Assembly: GCA_051453625.1 (NCBI GenBank)
Contig: JBOZIK010000001.1
Span: forward strand, 21,488,386-21,552,385
Origin: Welwitschia mirabilis
Taxonomy: Eukaryota; Gnetophyta; Gnetopsida; Welwitschiales
Reading direction: 5' to 3'
Length of the DNA: 64,000 bases
Shown: positions 1-10,530 of the stretch, in pieces
How positions within the stretch are numbered: the stretch's first letter is position 1
Layout of the letters: every line of letters starts with the position of its first letter
Translations under genes and position numbers: made by a program
The notes under the pieces: generated by a model
What the model was told of the DNA's origin: nothing
What the model saw: only the letters and a program-made list of their open reading frames with translations
The model's database searches: none

Positions 1-160
1 ATCAAGGCCATCTAGAGGGTTGTAAAACAAGGGTATAAATTAAATATATTTAATATTTAATACTTGGTTTAACTTGAGTTTAAAGCCCTTACACAGGAAA
101 ATGTGAAACATCAATAATAATCATAAAAGAAATTCCATGACAACATTTTGGGGTATTACA
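1..160 (-). mobile_element. Partial LTR of a gypsy-like element (H) inserted in the LTR of element A
   Basis: Read on the minus strand, the segment begins at 160 with TGTAATACCCCAAAA, a start common to plant Ty3/gypsy LTRs. At 161 the sequence changes abruptly to one that matches position 6829 onward in the 3' LTR of element A, while nothing in 1-160 matches the corresponding part of that LTR (about 6670-6828). The simplest reading is that another element landed in A's 5' LTR, with the rest of it left of the window. No coding part is visible, so the superfamily call rests on the terminal motif alone. Confidence 0.5.
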
Positions 161-788
161 CATTCTCTCTTAGATCTTCATTGCCACATTCTTCATTCAT
201 ACTCATGATAACAACAACATCAAGGAGCTTAAATCTACATTAAAGCAATATCTTTAGGCTTGTTATTGTGTTGTATCTTTGGTTTTACATTATAGACTAT
301 TCTATTATTGAATATTATTATAAATTCTATTATTATATATCAAATACTTTGTAAGGCAATCCTTGTAGAAGTGTGCATTTGATATTCTACTTGTAGGTAC
401 TTGTTTGATGTAAGGATATTTATTAGCTAGAAGACCATTATTTCCTTGTGAGAAAGAGAGATCTTCTTTATGAGGAAATTCTTAGTACTGTAAAGGTTTA
501 TGGTATGCTTGTGAAAAATGCTATTCTCTTGAGGAGGAAAAAGTATTATCCTACAAGAATACTTTCATTTATTATAAGGTTGGTGGTGCCCTAGAAAACC
601 ACTATTTTTTGCAGGTTAATAATATTCAAAGATGTGAGTAGAAGCTACCTTATGTATGTGAATGTATCTAAGTTATGGACCACACTATTTGATAATGTAT
701 TTTATTATGCATTTCCATTCTATTATAAGTTTAAATTTTATTTAATAAAACTCATTCAGCCCTCCCCTCTAAGTTCAATAAATCCTTA
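161..788 (+). repeat. 5' LTR of element A, right-hand part
   Basis: This stretch matches 6829-7425 along its length. Shared landmarks are the CATTCTCTCTTAG block, the AACAACAACAT block near 211, the 'taaggcaat' block and the terminal 'CCCTCCCCTCTAAGTTCAAT'. The end at about 788 is set by the primer-binding site that begins at 791 and by comparison with the CTCA ends of the sister LTRs. The first roughly 866 bp of this LTR, by comparison with the 3' copy, are displaced to the left by element H. Confidence 0.8.
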
Positions 789-790
789 AC

Positions 791-802
791 TGGTACTAAA
801 GT
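791..802 (+). other. Primer-binding site of element A, degenerate
   Basis: TGGTACTAAAGT lies two bases after the LTR end. It is a decayed copy of TGGTATCAGAGC, the initiator-methionine tRNA complement that is intact in sister element B at 15885-15896. Confidence 0.75.
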
Positions 803-840
803 GGGTACTAATGAAAAAGAGTAACTTCTTTAAGTGGACA

Positions 841-2690
841 ATGGAAGTGATGCCATCCATTAGACTTCTACTCTTTAATGGAATAAACTATGCCTATTAA
901 AAGATAAGGATGTGGGTATACTTATAGTATTTTAAGTTTTAGATATGGTAGAGCATAGGAAAAGGATACTCAAGTTCTATGAAGAATGCTAAAAATGCTA
1001 TAGATAATACCCTTTCTTAGATCAAGAAAATAAAAAACTAGATAGAAGAAGAAAAAGTCACTTTCATGTATAATTCTAAAGCTAAGAGTACACTTTATTT
1101 CACTTTATCTATAGAAAATTTCAATGGAATTATAGGTTACAAGATGACACCAAAAATTTGGAATGTTCTAGTTGAAACATATGAAAGCACATCTATTGTG
1201 AAATAATCTAAGCTTCTAGTTTGGATAAATCAATTTGAGAATCTCAAAATGAACCATGGAGAAAGTGTTTATAACAAAGTTTTAAACGTTATGAACATGA
1301 TACATAACATTGGAGAAGATCTTTCAGAAGCAAAGTTAATTCAAAAGATTATTAGGTTACTAACCCATACTTCTAGGTTAAAGACCATAGTTATGAAAGA
1401 ATCTATAGATTTCAATAGAATGAAAATAGAAGAGCTACAAAGTGCTCTTACAATGTACAATATAAATCTCATTGAAGATAAATCTTTGAAATAAAAACCT
1501 ATACTTAAGGCAAGCCAAACCATGAATCAAAAATTAAATGAAAAGGTAAAAAAGGAATAGGAATAATATAACTCTAATGATGAAAATGAGAAACTTGCTT
1601 TCATTACAAAAATAGTTAAGATAATTGTAGCTCATAAATAAATCAAAAGTAAGAACTTCAAAAAACCACCTAGTTTTCCAATCAAAGGTAAGTTAAAAGG
1701 TAAGTCTTCTAATAATACTTCTTTTTCTGATATTTCAAAAATAAAATGTTAGATATGTAAGGGGCGATGACATATAGCCTTGAAATGCCTAGTATTGACA
1801 GCTTGAAGGATAAAGAGAAAAATAAATAGAAATCATTCTTTATAGGATGGAATGGTGATAAAGAGGTAATAGAAGAAGAAACATTTGATCCTAAGAAAGC
1901 ATAGCCTTCATACATGGCCATTGCACATCCTCAAAAAGAATATGATGAAACTAAAGAAAAGTATGATTTAGAGACTGAAGATGATTCAAGTATGAGTATT
2001 AAAGAAAAATATATTGTAATTTCTAAAGATATTATTAATCTACAAAAATTATTCACTAAAATAAAAAAGCTACTTCATACTCGTGAAGAAGCATTAGAAT
2101 AAGAAAAAAAATTCTTGCAAAGATTTATCCTCTAAAAACTCAGCTCTTAAAGCTAAGGTTGGTAGTCTAATGTGTGAATTGGAGAATGTTAGACAAGAGA
2201 TTTCATATTCAAAGAAAATTATTAAAAGATTTACAAAGGTAAAGAGGCTTTAAATATCATTCTTAGACAAAGCAAAAATCTAAATGACAAGAGTAGCTTG
2301 GGATACAATATAATCACAATTGGTACTTCAGCTTCTTTATATAACAAATGGAACTACAAGTTAAGGTATGAACATTTGGCATTTATGCATAATATTTTTT
2401 TCTATTATTATCATAATAAAGGTCATTATCAATATAAATATCCCATGAAGTACAAAAACAGGTATTGTACTAACAAGACCAAAAGGCCTACTAGAATCAT
2501 ATAGCATTTGTACAGCCTGAACTAAGAAAAGTTTGGATATTAAAAATAAAATTAGTACTTCCAATACAAATAGTCTCATAAAGTAATTTAAATGTATTGA
2601 AATATTTTTTTAAGAAAAATTAGAGAAATAAAGAATAGGCATGAAAACAAGAAGGACTCAATAAATCACAAAAGACAAATAAAGATGATA
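841..2690 (+). pseudogene. Ty1/copia gag relic of element A
   Basis: Gag packages element RNA into cytoplasmic virus-like particles. From the ATG at 841 the frame reads a copia gag start (LLLFNGINYAY, then a stop where W is expected, then KIRMWVYL). The UBN2-type gag domain follows at about 1090-1490 (EDLSEAKLIQKIIRLL; MKIEELQSAL). A CCHC knuckle is at 1747-1788 (C-x2-C-x4-H-x4-C, with stops at two x positions). After it comes a charged, helix-rich stretch at 1914-2102. Near 2398-2450 is a second knuckle-like motif, YYYHNKGHYQYKYPMKY, whose cysteines have become tyrosines; the same motif keeps its cysteines in element C. Multiple stops and frame changes show it is not functional. The last part (about 2500-2690) matches the stretch leading into protease in element B. 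Confidence 0.8.
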
Positions 2691-2800
2691 ATACTAGATA
2701 TTATTAATCTACTTGATGACAAAACCTCAAAATCACAAGGCAAGGAAAGATATAGAAATCTATGTAGGAACTTAGAGATTGGGCATTGCCCAATAAAGTA
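2691..2800 (+). pseudogene. Pol deletion junction of element A with RNase H stub
   Basis: Weak similarity to the start of protease ends around 2690. Within about 30 bp the sequence becomes the last ~30 codons of a copia RNase H (MTKPQNHK; YVGT, stop, RLGIA), which corresponds to 10540-10600 in B and 18850-18930 in C on their coding strand. Around 4 kb of pol is therefore absent. The precise breakpoint is uncertain by tens of bases. Confidence 0.65.
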
Positions 2801-3515
2801 AGTAAAAAGGTAATATTCTTTAATTTCTTAACTCCACATTATATTTATCTTATGAGTTGAGATTACAATTAGATGTAGTTGCTATAGTTAAAGTACAATT
2901 ATGTGTGATTTATATTTTTTTTGAAGTATTATTATGTTTGTAATCATCATAGATCTTGTTGAAGAAAATCTGAAACTTTTATAGCATTTTTTTAGTTTTT
3001 TATACATCTCTAATGAAGATGCTTAAGATTTGCAAATGTTTTGAATTAGACATCTTGAGTTTGGCAGACATCTTGAAAGGACATATATGTTATTTTAAAT
3101 TTTTGAATTGAATGTCTTGAGTTCTGTAAACATCTTGAAATCAAAAAAATATATTAAAATTTTTTTAATAGGTAATATCTTCAGTTTTATAGATGTCTAC
3201 TTTTTGTATTTTAGATGTTTTTTAGCTTATAGATGTCTTGACAGTACTATTGTAAAAATAAAAATACACTAAAATCTAGGGTTTTAACCCTTTTTAATAA
3301 GAAAAAAAGGACCATCAAATCTTATTTTCAAGTCCCCACTTAACATGTGCCTCTCTTAGTTGATTTTCTAGGCTTCATTTTCTTAGATTTCTTTTGCAAG
3401 ACATATTAAATTCTTGAGACATCTTAACAGCATGTAAGAATAGGGTTTTCTCTTGAAATAGGTGTTTTTTTTCATATTTCTCACATTTTAATTATTCCTT
3501 TGTTATTTATTCAAT
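2801..3515 (+). other. Noncoding stretch between pol and the third frame of A, with AGATGTCT motifs
   Basis: No reading frame is recognisable. The first ~170 bp match element B at about 10330-10500 (reverse strand), including an 'aactccacatt...ttatgagttga' block. Between 3048 and 3238 there are four exact copies of AGACATCT or AGATGTCT (3048, 3066, 3191, 3231) plus near copies. The same motif cluster sits in the corresponding part of element C (18418-18680). Confidence 0.7.
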
Positions 3516-5237
3516 CTATTTAGCAAAAGTGGCTAAATTAAAGGTAACAAAAATCTCTAGAGAAAAGGAACAATTCTTAAACATCACAGATCTCAATATT
3601 AACCATAATTCTATCATGAGGTAGTAGAAATAAGGTTTATAACATAGTTCAGAAACTCTATTATTGTAGAGAGAACTCTTAGTTTTTATAAGAATCATAA
3701 AGACCAACTAATGAGTTACTTCATTTATCTTGGTTGGCAGATGATTATGTAACTAGTTCAACCCATTCCAAATCCAGTGGTGAGAGAGTTCTATGCTAAT
3801 GTTCATAAGATTAACAATAGAATGGATTCCTTCCAAACATAGATTAGAGGTACTGATTTGCACATTATTCCAAGTTTTGTAAATTATTTACTTGGTATAG
3901 ATGATACAAATATTTCAAAAATTTACTCTTATTCCTTTAAAGAAATATTCAATTATAGAGTTGTCATTGAATCTTGACATGGTATGAGAAATGTTCTTTT
4001 TTGGGCATATTAGAATGAACTTTGTTGAGAACATTGAGAGAAAGGATATGGTACTAGATTCTTCAATCCTTAGTTTGATAACCTTTTACAACATTTTATT
4101 TAGAGGAGGCTGCTATAGTTATTACAAATCCATGCAAACTTTCATTGCATATTGTTTACTCACTAGGTTATAGATATATTTTCGTTTTGTTCTATGCAAG
4201 GATATTATCTCGTTGTTGTGTAAAGGGTATACTTTTGGTTTCCTTTGTCTTATAGCTTGATTATTAGTAGTGCAGACATTTTAGTATCATAGGTTAAACT
4301 TATCCATTAAAAGAAACCATTGCAGAATTCAGTAAACAATGAAGAGTACCAATGCCACTAGGTAAGGGCATAGGCAAGAGGATACTTAATATCAGCATTT
4401 ATTTTCTATTGCTACTCATAAATCTTTGTTAGTAAAAAAGGAATTAAAGATCATCATAAAGATGATGGTTAAAATTGGAAGAAACCTTTTAAGATTTAAG
4501 AAACATAGATCTATAGTAAGTAAAGGTAAGATACCAGTAGAGAGTTGGGAATTCATAAGAACTTTCACATGGTTACGCTTACAGGAGGATTTAAAAGAAG
4601 AGGAATCAAGACCTTTAGTTTTATTCAACATAGGTTATAAATTAGATAGGATAGCAAATATTGAATCCTCAGAGGAGTCTTTTAAGGATGAGGCATGGGC
4701 TTAGGGAAAGTACCAAACTTAGCATAAAGGCACATGTGTCAGGTTCTTCATAACAGAGACTGATGCAATAGAAGATAAAGTCTAAGATCTCAAATGTAAT
4801 ACCTCTTATCTTTCATTTTTCTTATCACAAGATTTCATTTTGTCATCCACTATCATCATCACATGTACCTTCTCCACCTATAGTGCATCTACCATTACCA
4901 CCACCTTCTCATATAGAACTAATTCAAGTAGAACCTCTTTCATCTATGTAGTTATAACTATTCTTTACAGAGAATGCAATTACTTATTTCTTTAGGACCT
5001 CCATCACTTTTCAAATGTATAAACTTATGAGGAGACATGCCTTTGAAGGCCTTAGTAAAACATCATAGTGTTCCTCTAGGAAAAGGCACAATCTATTCTC
5101 CACTTCCTCATCATCATATATCCAACGAACCTTTGTCACCCATGAAAGTGATGATAATGATGATGAAGGATAAGGTGAGCACTACATTATTGATTCAGCT
5201 CTTAGTGTCTTTTTCTGATGTCCAAAAAGGGGGATAA
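3516..5237 (+). pseudogene. Third reading frame of element A, similar to 'putative plant transposon protein'
   Basis: This relic lies between pol and the 3' LTR, the place where SIRE-type copia elements carry an extra ORF. The best block is at about 3750-3925: NPVVREFYANVHKINNR, then a stop, then IRGTDLHIIPSFVNYLLG. It follows FYHEV...NSIIVERTLSFY at about 3617-3690. This order (an E-R-T/G block, then VREFYAN, then VRG...INxLLG) is the pattern I know from the plant family often labelled putative plant transposon protein (Pfam PF20167, from memory). A proline-rich tail follows (HVPSPPIVHLPLPPPSH, about 4860-4915) and an end resembling CPKRG at 5225. There are many stops and frame changes. Its molecular role is unknown, and the family name does not establish transposase activity. 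Confidence 0.6.
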
Positions 5238-5962
5238 ATGTTAGTAAATCATTGAGAGATTAGTTACTTTTCAGTTTGATAATATAGCTTCAGTTTGAGA
5301 ACACTTTGTTAGGCTTGGAGTTCTTTATTTTGAGATCTTAAATTTTATGCATGAGTGTTATCAATGTTATTGATGATCCCTCTTTGATATTTTGGCACAC
5401 ATTCTTATTATCTGATATTTTCTATCATTAATTCTTATTATCACATGTTTTTATAATTGGCACACTATTTTTTTAATAATATGCTTTTGTTCATACATTT
5501 ATAATGTGTTCTACTTGGATCATTTATTGATTAAAATGCTTTTGTACATTTTCTATACAATTTTGCTTTGATGCTTATTGACTATCTTTTTCATGAGTAC
5601 ATTCTTTATGGAGTCGTATTAGCACATAATTCATTTTCATATACTAATATAAGACACATTACTATTAGTATATTTCAACTAAGATATTATCAAACATTTA
5701 TGTTATCTTTTACACATATGTGAATGGAAAGTATAATGATTTATCATTTATTTTTTTTGCATTTAGTAAGTTGCTTAAATGTTTCTTAGATATCTCTTAT
5801 TTTGGTTCTTTGAGTGGTATATATCTATGTGTTTTATCTATTTCAAGTGGCTTATATTATAATTATTACAACTAGTAATTATGTGCATTTTATTTGGAAT
5901 ATATATGTCTAATTTTAATTAATTAGATGAGATTGCACTGATAGAATTTGACAAGGTGATAT
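5238..5962 (+). other. 3' noncoding region of element A and decayed polypurine tract
   Basis: No coding signal. The last ~480 bp match the equivalent region of B (9753-10230, reverse strand), for example an 'agtgatatatgtctat'-like block and 'gagattgcactaata'. The stretch just before the LTR (about 5947-5962) replaces the clean polypurine tract seen in B with a mutated copy. Confidence 0.65.
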
Positions 5963-7425
5963 TGTTGGTAAATCTGATTTTGATTATTTCACTTGTCAAA
6001 TACTTTATATCATTGTGTAGATAGATCATTATAAGAACATTAGATCTTGATAGGCACTAGATCATGATGAATCTTCAGAGATAACATCTCATGAAAAGGA
6101 TTAGATGTTAAATAGAGAAATCAATTATTTGAAGACCTCTATAAAATTAAATATGTCTCAAGTAAAGATATCTAGAAATCTAAAGACATCTTCCATGCAT
6201 TAGAATATAAGTGACAGACTAAAACATGACTATTAGATTTAAGATAACTAAGGCAAAAGTTGAACCTAACATAGATAAAGATGTCTATGTAACTAAAGAT
6301 GTCTATACTAAATCAAAACAAATAATAAAGTTAAATTAATTTTTAACTAATATCTTAGGTTTTAAATGAGCCATCAACTTTTACATTATGGATTAATGAT
6401 TAGATAGGACCTAGGATACTACAAAGCAAATTTAATAAAAATCTAGGTAAGTTAATTAAAGATATCTATAAGATGAATATGTCTAACTATTACATAGATG
6501 TCTATAAAAGTGAATACACCTTAAATCAAAGTTTATATCAATCAAAATCCAAGTTATATGTTTAACACCTATATCTTTTTTATCTATTATATGGTAATTA
6601 CAAAGTTAAACAGCTATCTTTTAAGCTTAAACGACTAGATGTTTTTCAACTGTATAAAGCATTGATGTTAGAAAATAAAGAGGAACTTTTAACACTTTAA
6701 TGATCAATCAAAAACATAGAGAATCCTTGGCTCTCAATGATCAGAATAAAAAGAAATCTTGCATGTGTGATAAGCATTTATTACTTAGAACCAAGACATC
6801 ATTGTAAAAGAGCTAGCATTGCTAACATCATTCTCTCTTAGATATTTATTACTACATTCTTCATTTATACTTGTAATAACAACAACATTAAGGAAATTAA
6901 ATCTTCATTATGGTAATGAATTTAGGCTTATTATTTTATTGTATTTTCGATTTTACATTATTTACTATCTTATTATTGAATATTATTGTAAAGTTCACTA
7001 TTGAATATTAAATACTTTGAAAGGCAATTCTTATAAGGGTGTGCATTTGATATTGTGCTTTTAGGCGCTTATTAAATGTAAGATTATTAGTGAGCCAAAA
7101 AACCATTGTTCCCTTACAAGTGAGAGAGAGAGTGTTACCTCACTATTGTAAAGGTTGATTGCATGCCTGTCAAAACCACTATTTCCTTAAGGGGAAGAGA
7201 GTGATGCCTTGCTAAGAAACATTCATTTATTATAAGGCTGGTGGTATACCGAAAAAGGACTATTTTCTTATAGGTCAAGAAAATCTAGAGGTATGAGTGA
7301 TAGACATACCTAGGTTGGGAAACCATGTTATTTAGTAAGGTGTTTTTATTTTCATTCTATTATAGGTCTAAATTTTATTTGGTGAAACTCATTCACCCCT
7401 CCCCTCTGAGTTCAATTAATCCTCA
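5963..7425 (+). repeat. 3' LTR of element A (1463 bp)
   Basis: It begins TGTTGG at 5963 and ends CTCA at 7425, matching the TGTTAG...CTCA ends of B. A TATA-like box, TATAAAG, is at 6653-6659 and is conserved in position in B (TATAAAGCC, TATAAATCC, each followed by TTGACATCA). The U3 part has AGATGTCT-type motifs at 6184, 6279, 6297 and 6495. The 3' end, with 'CTCATTCACCCCTCCCCTCTGAG', is the part shared with 161-788. The bases after it (AAATA, 7426-7430) would be the expected target-site duplicate, but the partner lies outside the window. Confidence 0.85.
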
Positions 7426-8330
7426 AAATATATGCCAATACAAAAAAGTGAGAATTAATAATGATGTCACTCATAAAATTCTAATTTATCTATTTCAGGT
7501 ATACATCCTTCAAACTCATATAAGATGTTCAATAAGATTTAATCTAACTTGTCCATTTTCTTCTCCTTTTTGAATATAACTAAAGAAACTAGTTACTGAG
7601 AGTGAAATCATTAGGGTATTAAGTTTCATCTCCTACATAATTGCTATCATTGTCATTATCCTTAGTGGTAGAGATTTGGATGGGGTATGAAAAAGATGAT
7701 GGAGGTGGAGGCATGTGTTGCTTCCTTGATGGTTGTTGTAATAGCTTAACTTAGCCTTAAAAGACATGTCTCCTTATACACAAGTACATCTAAGGCATAA
7801 TGAAGGTGCTAAAAAATCTAACAATAACAGTCGCAATGAAACTAGAAGCTAAAGATGGAGCAGTGTTGACGAGTAGAGCATGAATGAAAAATTTGAGAGA
7901 TGATGGTAAAGATGGAAGGTGAGGTAATGAAGGTACATGAGATGATGACAAACGCTATGTCGGAAGATGAATGAATAGTTTACAATAAGGCTTGTGAAAC
8001 ATGAGGGGCTTAACATTAGAGCTCTTGGAATCCAACTCCTACTCTTCCTATGCATGTGCTAGAGTCTAGTACTCCCTCTAAATATGTGACTTCTTTTTTA
8101 TAGACTCTGACAAATTGAAATCCTTGATTCTACTTGTATCATAAGCTATAGCAAGAGGTGTGGAAGGTGTATCTACCTTATAATCTTCTTTGAATCATAC
8201 CAAGCAAGATTATTAGCCACATATTAATGTTTTTCAATATTAAAAGATTCCTTTTACTATTACCTACTATTTTTACAATTACTTTAAGACTCTTCTTTAT
8301 TGATGAGAAGTTGTGATTGACTATAGAATA
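7426..8330 (-). pseudogene. Third frame of element C, distal part
   Basis: Read on the minus strand, this matches element A 4390-5240. The stretch from about 8325 to 8210 corresponds to A 4400-4510, and the block near 7790-7700 corresponds to A 5030-5110 ('GGAGACATG...TTTTAAGGC'). It encodes the variable, proline/serine-rich C-terminal half of the third-frame product, with no recognisable catalytic motif. Frame is broken throughout. The left edge is cut by the 3' LTR of A. Confidence 0.65.
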
Positions 8331-9738
8331 TGAGAGCTGATTGAATTTGGAGGGAAGGAATAAATGAGTTTTACAAATAAAATTAAAACCAAATAACAAA
8401 ATGAAAATGCACAATGGAATACCTTACCAAGATAACATGGTTTTCGAACTCAAGTACATTCATACATAGAGGATAGATTCTACTTACATTCTTAAATATT
8501 CTTAACTTATAAGAAAATAGTGGTTTTCTGATGCACCATCAATCTTATAATAAGTGAAAGTCTTCTTGCAAGGCAACATTCCCTCCCTCTTAAGAGAATA
8601 ATAGTTTTCTAGCTAACTAATAACCTTAACCACAAATAAATACTTACAAGCACAACTTCAAATGCAAACCCATATAAGGGTTACCTTATAATGTATTTAT
8701 TATTCAAGAATGAACTTTATAATAACATTCAACAATGAGATAGTTCATAACGTAAAATCAAAATGCAATATAATAATAAGTTTAAATATTCTTTGATGAA
8801 GAAATTGATATTCTTGATGTTGTTATAGTTACGAGTATGAATGAAGAATATAGTAATGGGGATCCAAAACACAAATGATAATAATAGTAATAACTCCTTT
8901 GCAATGATGCCTTGATTCTTCATGAGAAAAACCTTTTACTTGTGCAAGATTTCTTTTAATCTGATCATTGAGAGTCAAGAAATCTTTGTATTTCTAATTA
9001 ATCAATGAACTATCAAAAGTTCTTTTTCAATTCATGATGTCAAGGCTTTATAACATTTAAGAAGATCTAGTTATTTAAGGTTGATAGGTAGCCTTTTGAA
9101 TCTATAACCACTATGCAACAGATAGTTAATATCTATGCTTTGAATTTATAACTTTGCTTTTAATCAATATGAACTTTGGTTTAAGAATCTTGAATTTTGT
9201 AGATGTCTTCATTCTAGACATCTTTACTTTTATAGACATCTTGAGTCAACTCTGTCTAGATTTTGATGGAATTTGCACTATAGTATACTTGGCTCTTTGT
9301 GATTATGAATCTGCTGTGTATAAGTTGATAGCTACCTAGAACATAAGATATTAGTCAAAAATCAAATTAACTCTATTACCTATTTCAGCTCAGCATAGAC
9401 ATCTTCAATCACATAAATGTCTTTATTTGTGTTAGGTTCAACTTTTAGTTTATTCATCTTAAATATGATAGACATCTTCTAACTTATTATTAAATTCCAG
9501 TACATTCAAAACGTCTTTGTATTTTTAGACATCTTTACTTAAGACATCTTCATTTTTATAGATGTCTTTAAACTATTATTTTGTCATTTTAGCATCTGAT
9601 CCTATATGTAAGATGTTTTCTTTAAAGATCCATCATGATCTAGTATCTTATCAAGGTTTGATGTTCTTATAATTATCTTTCTACATAATGACATAAAATA
9701 TATGATAAGTGGAATCATAAAAACTAGATTTTCTAACA
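8331..9738 (-). repeat. 3' LTR of element B (1408 bp)
   Basis: On the minus strand it starts TGTTAGAAAATC at 9738 and ends CTCA at 8331. A TATA-like TTATAAAGCC is at about 9043-9052. Eight exact copies of AGATGTCT or its complement AGACATCT lie at 9201, 9216, 9234, 9397, 9470, 9527, 9542 and 9560, all upstream of the TATA box on the element strand, i.e. in U3. Confidence 0.9.
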
Positions 9739-9752
9739 ATATTCCTCTTTTT
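9739..9752 (-). other. Polypurine tract of element B
   Basis: AAAAAGAGGAATAT on the minus strand directly abuts the TGTTAG start of the 3' LTR. This is the usual primer site for plus-strand DNA synthesis and fixes the LTR boundary. Confidence 0.85.
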
Positions 9753-10530
9753 GATGATGTTCAAAACTTAGTAAATCTTATTAGTGCAATCTCATTTAAA
9801 CAATTAAAGTTATACATTTTTATTCTAGCAAAATACACATAATCACTAATTTTAATAATCATGATATCCACTACTCAAAATAAGATGAAAGCATATAGAC
9901 ATATATCACTTGAAGAACTAGAATACATAATCAACCACTTGAAAATAAAATCACATGGAATTCTCAATTAAAATATACTAATGAAAATACACTATCATCA
10001 TATAAAAGCATTTTAATCACCAAATAATCATAATTAGAATATTTCATAGTTAACAATATATCAATTATTTACCAAAACTTCAACTAAATGCCATTGTCAT
10101 CGCTACTAATTTATTAACAATTTGCTAATACTTCTTTCTATTTTTGAATAGTAAAGAAAAGAAATGTAGGTCCTAAAGCCTATTACTCCCCTTTCACATA
10201 TGCCTCTATAGGAGTCCGACACTAACTGATATTCTGTTAAAAATGTTTTATGAGTAGTACATGAAAAGACATATATAATTCTCACGACATCTGCAAACAT
10301 TGAGACGTCTATAATAATAGTTTTAGAATTTTCAAAAAGATCTACAACTGATGCAAACATAATAATAAAACCAATTTAAAAGGATAAATATCAGGCACAT
10401 AATTTAACTTTAACTACATTAAACTACTTCTAATCATAATTTCAACTCATAAGATAAATACAATGTGGAGTTGAGAAATTGAAAAACATTACCTATTCAC
10501 TTATCTACTTGAATAAGCTCTAATTCGCAA
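9753..10530 (-). other. 3' noncoding region of element B, third frame deleted
   Basis: Both ends match element A: the upstream ~200 bp resemble A 2790-2960, and the downstream ~480 bp resemble A 5480-5962. The roughly 2.5 kb between them in A, including the motif cluster and third frame, are absent. No usable reading frame is present; an open stretch at 10106-10360 has no recognisable family. Confidence 0.65.

Larger units (their letters stand above)
161..7425 (+). mobile_element. Element A: pol-deleted Ty1/copia retrotransposon
   Basis: The order is 5' LTR fragment (161-788), degenerate primer-binding site, gag remnant, a stub of RNase H, a noncoding stretch, a third reading-frame relic, noncoding sequence and a complete 3' LTR (5963-7425). 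Protease, integrase, reverse transcriptase and most of RNase H are missing. The right edge at 7425 abuts sequence of element C in the opposite orientation, so A inserted into C. The left end lies outside the window behind element H. The many stops in every frame mark it as dead. Confidence 0.8.
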
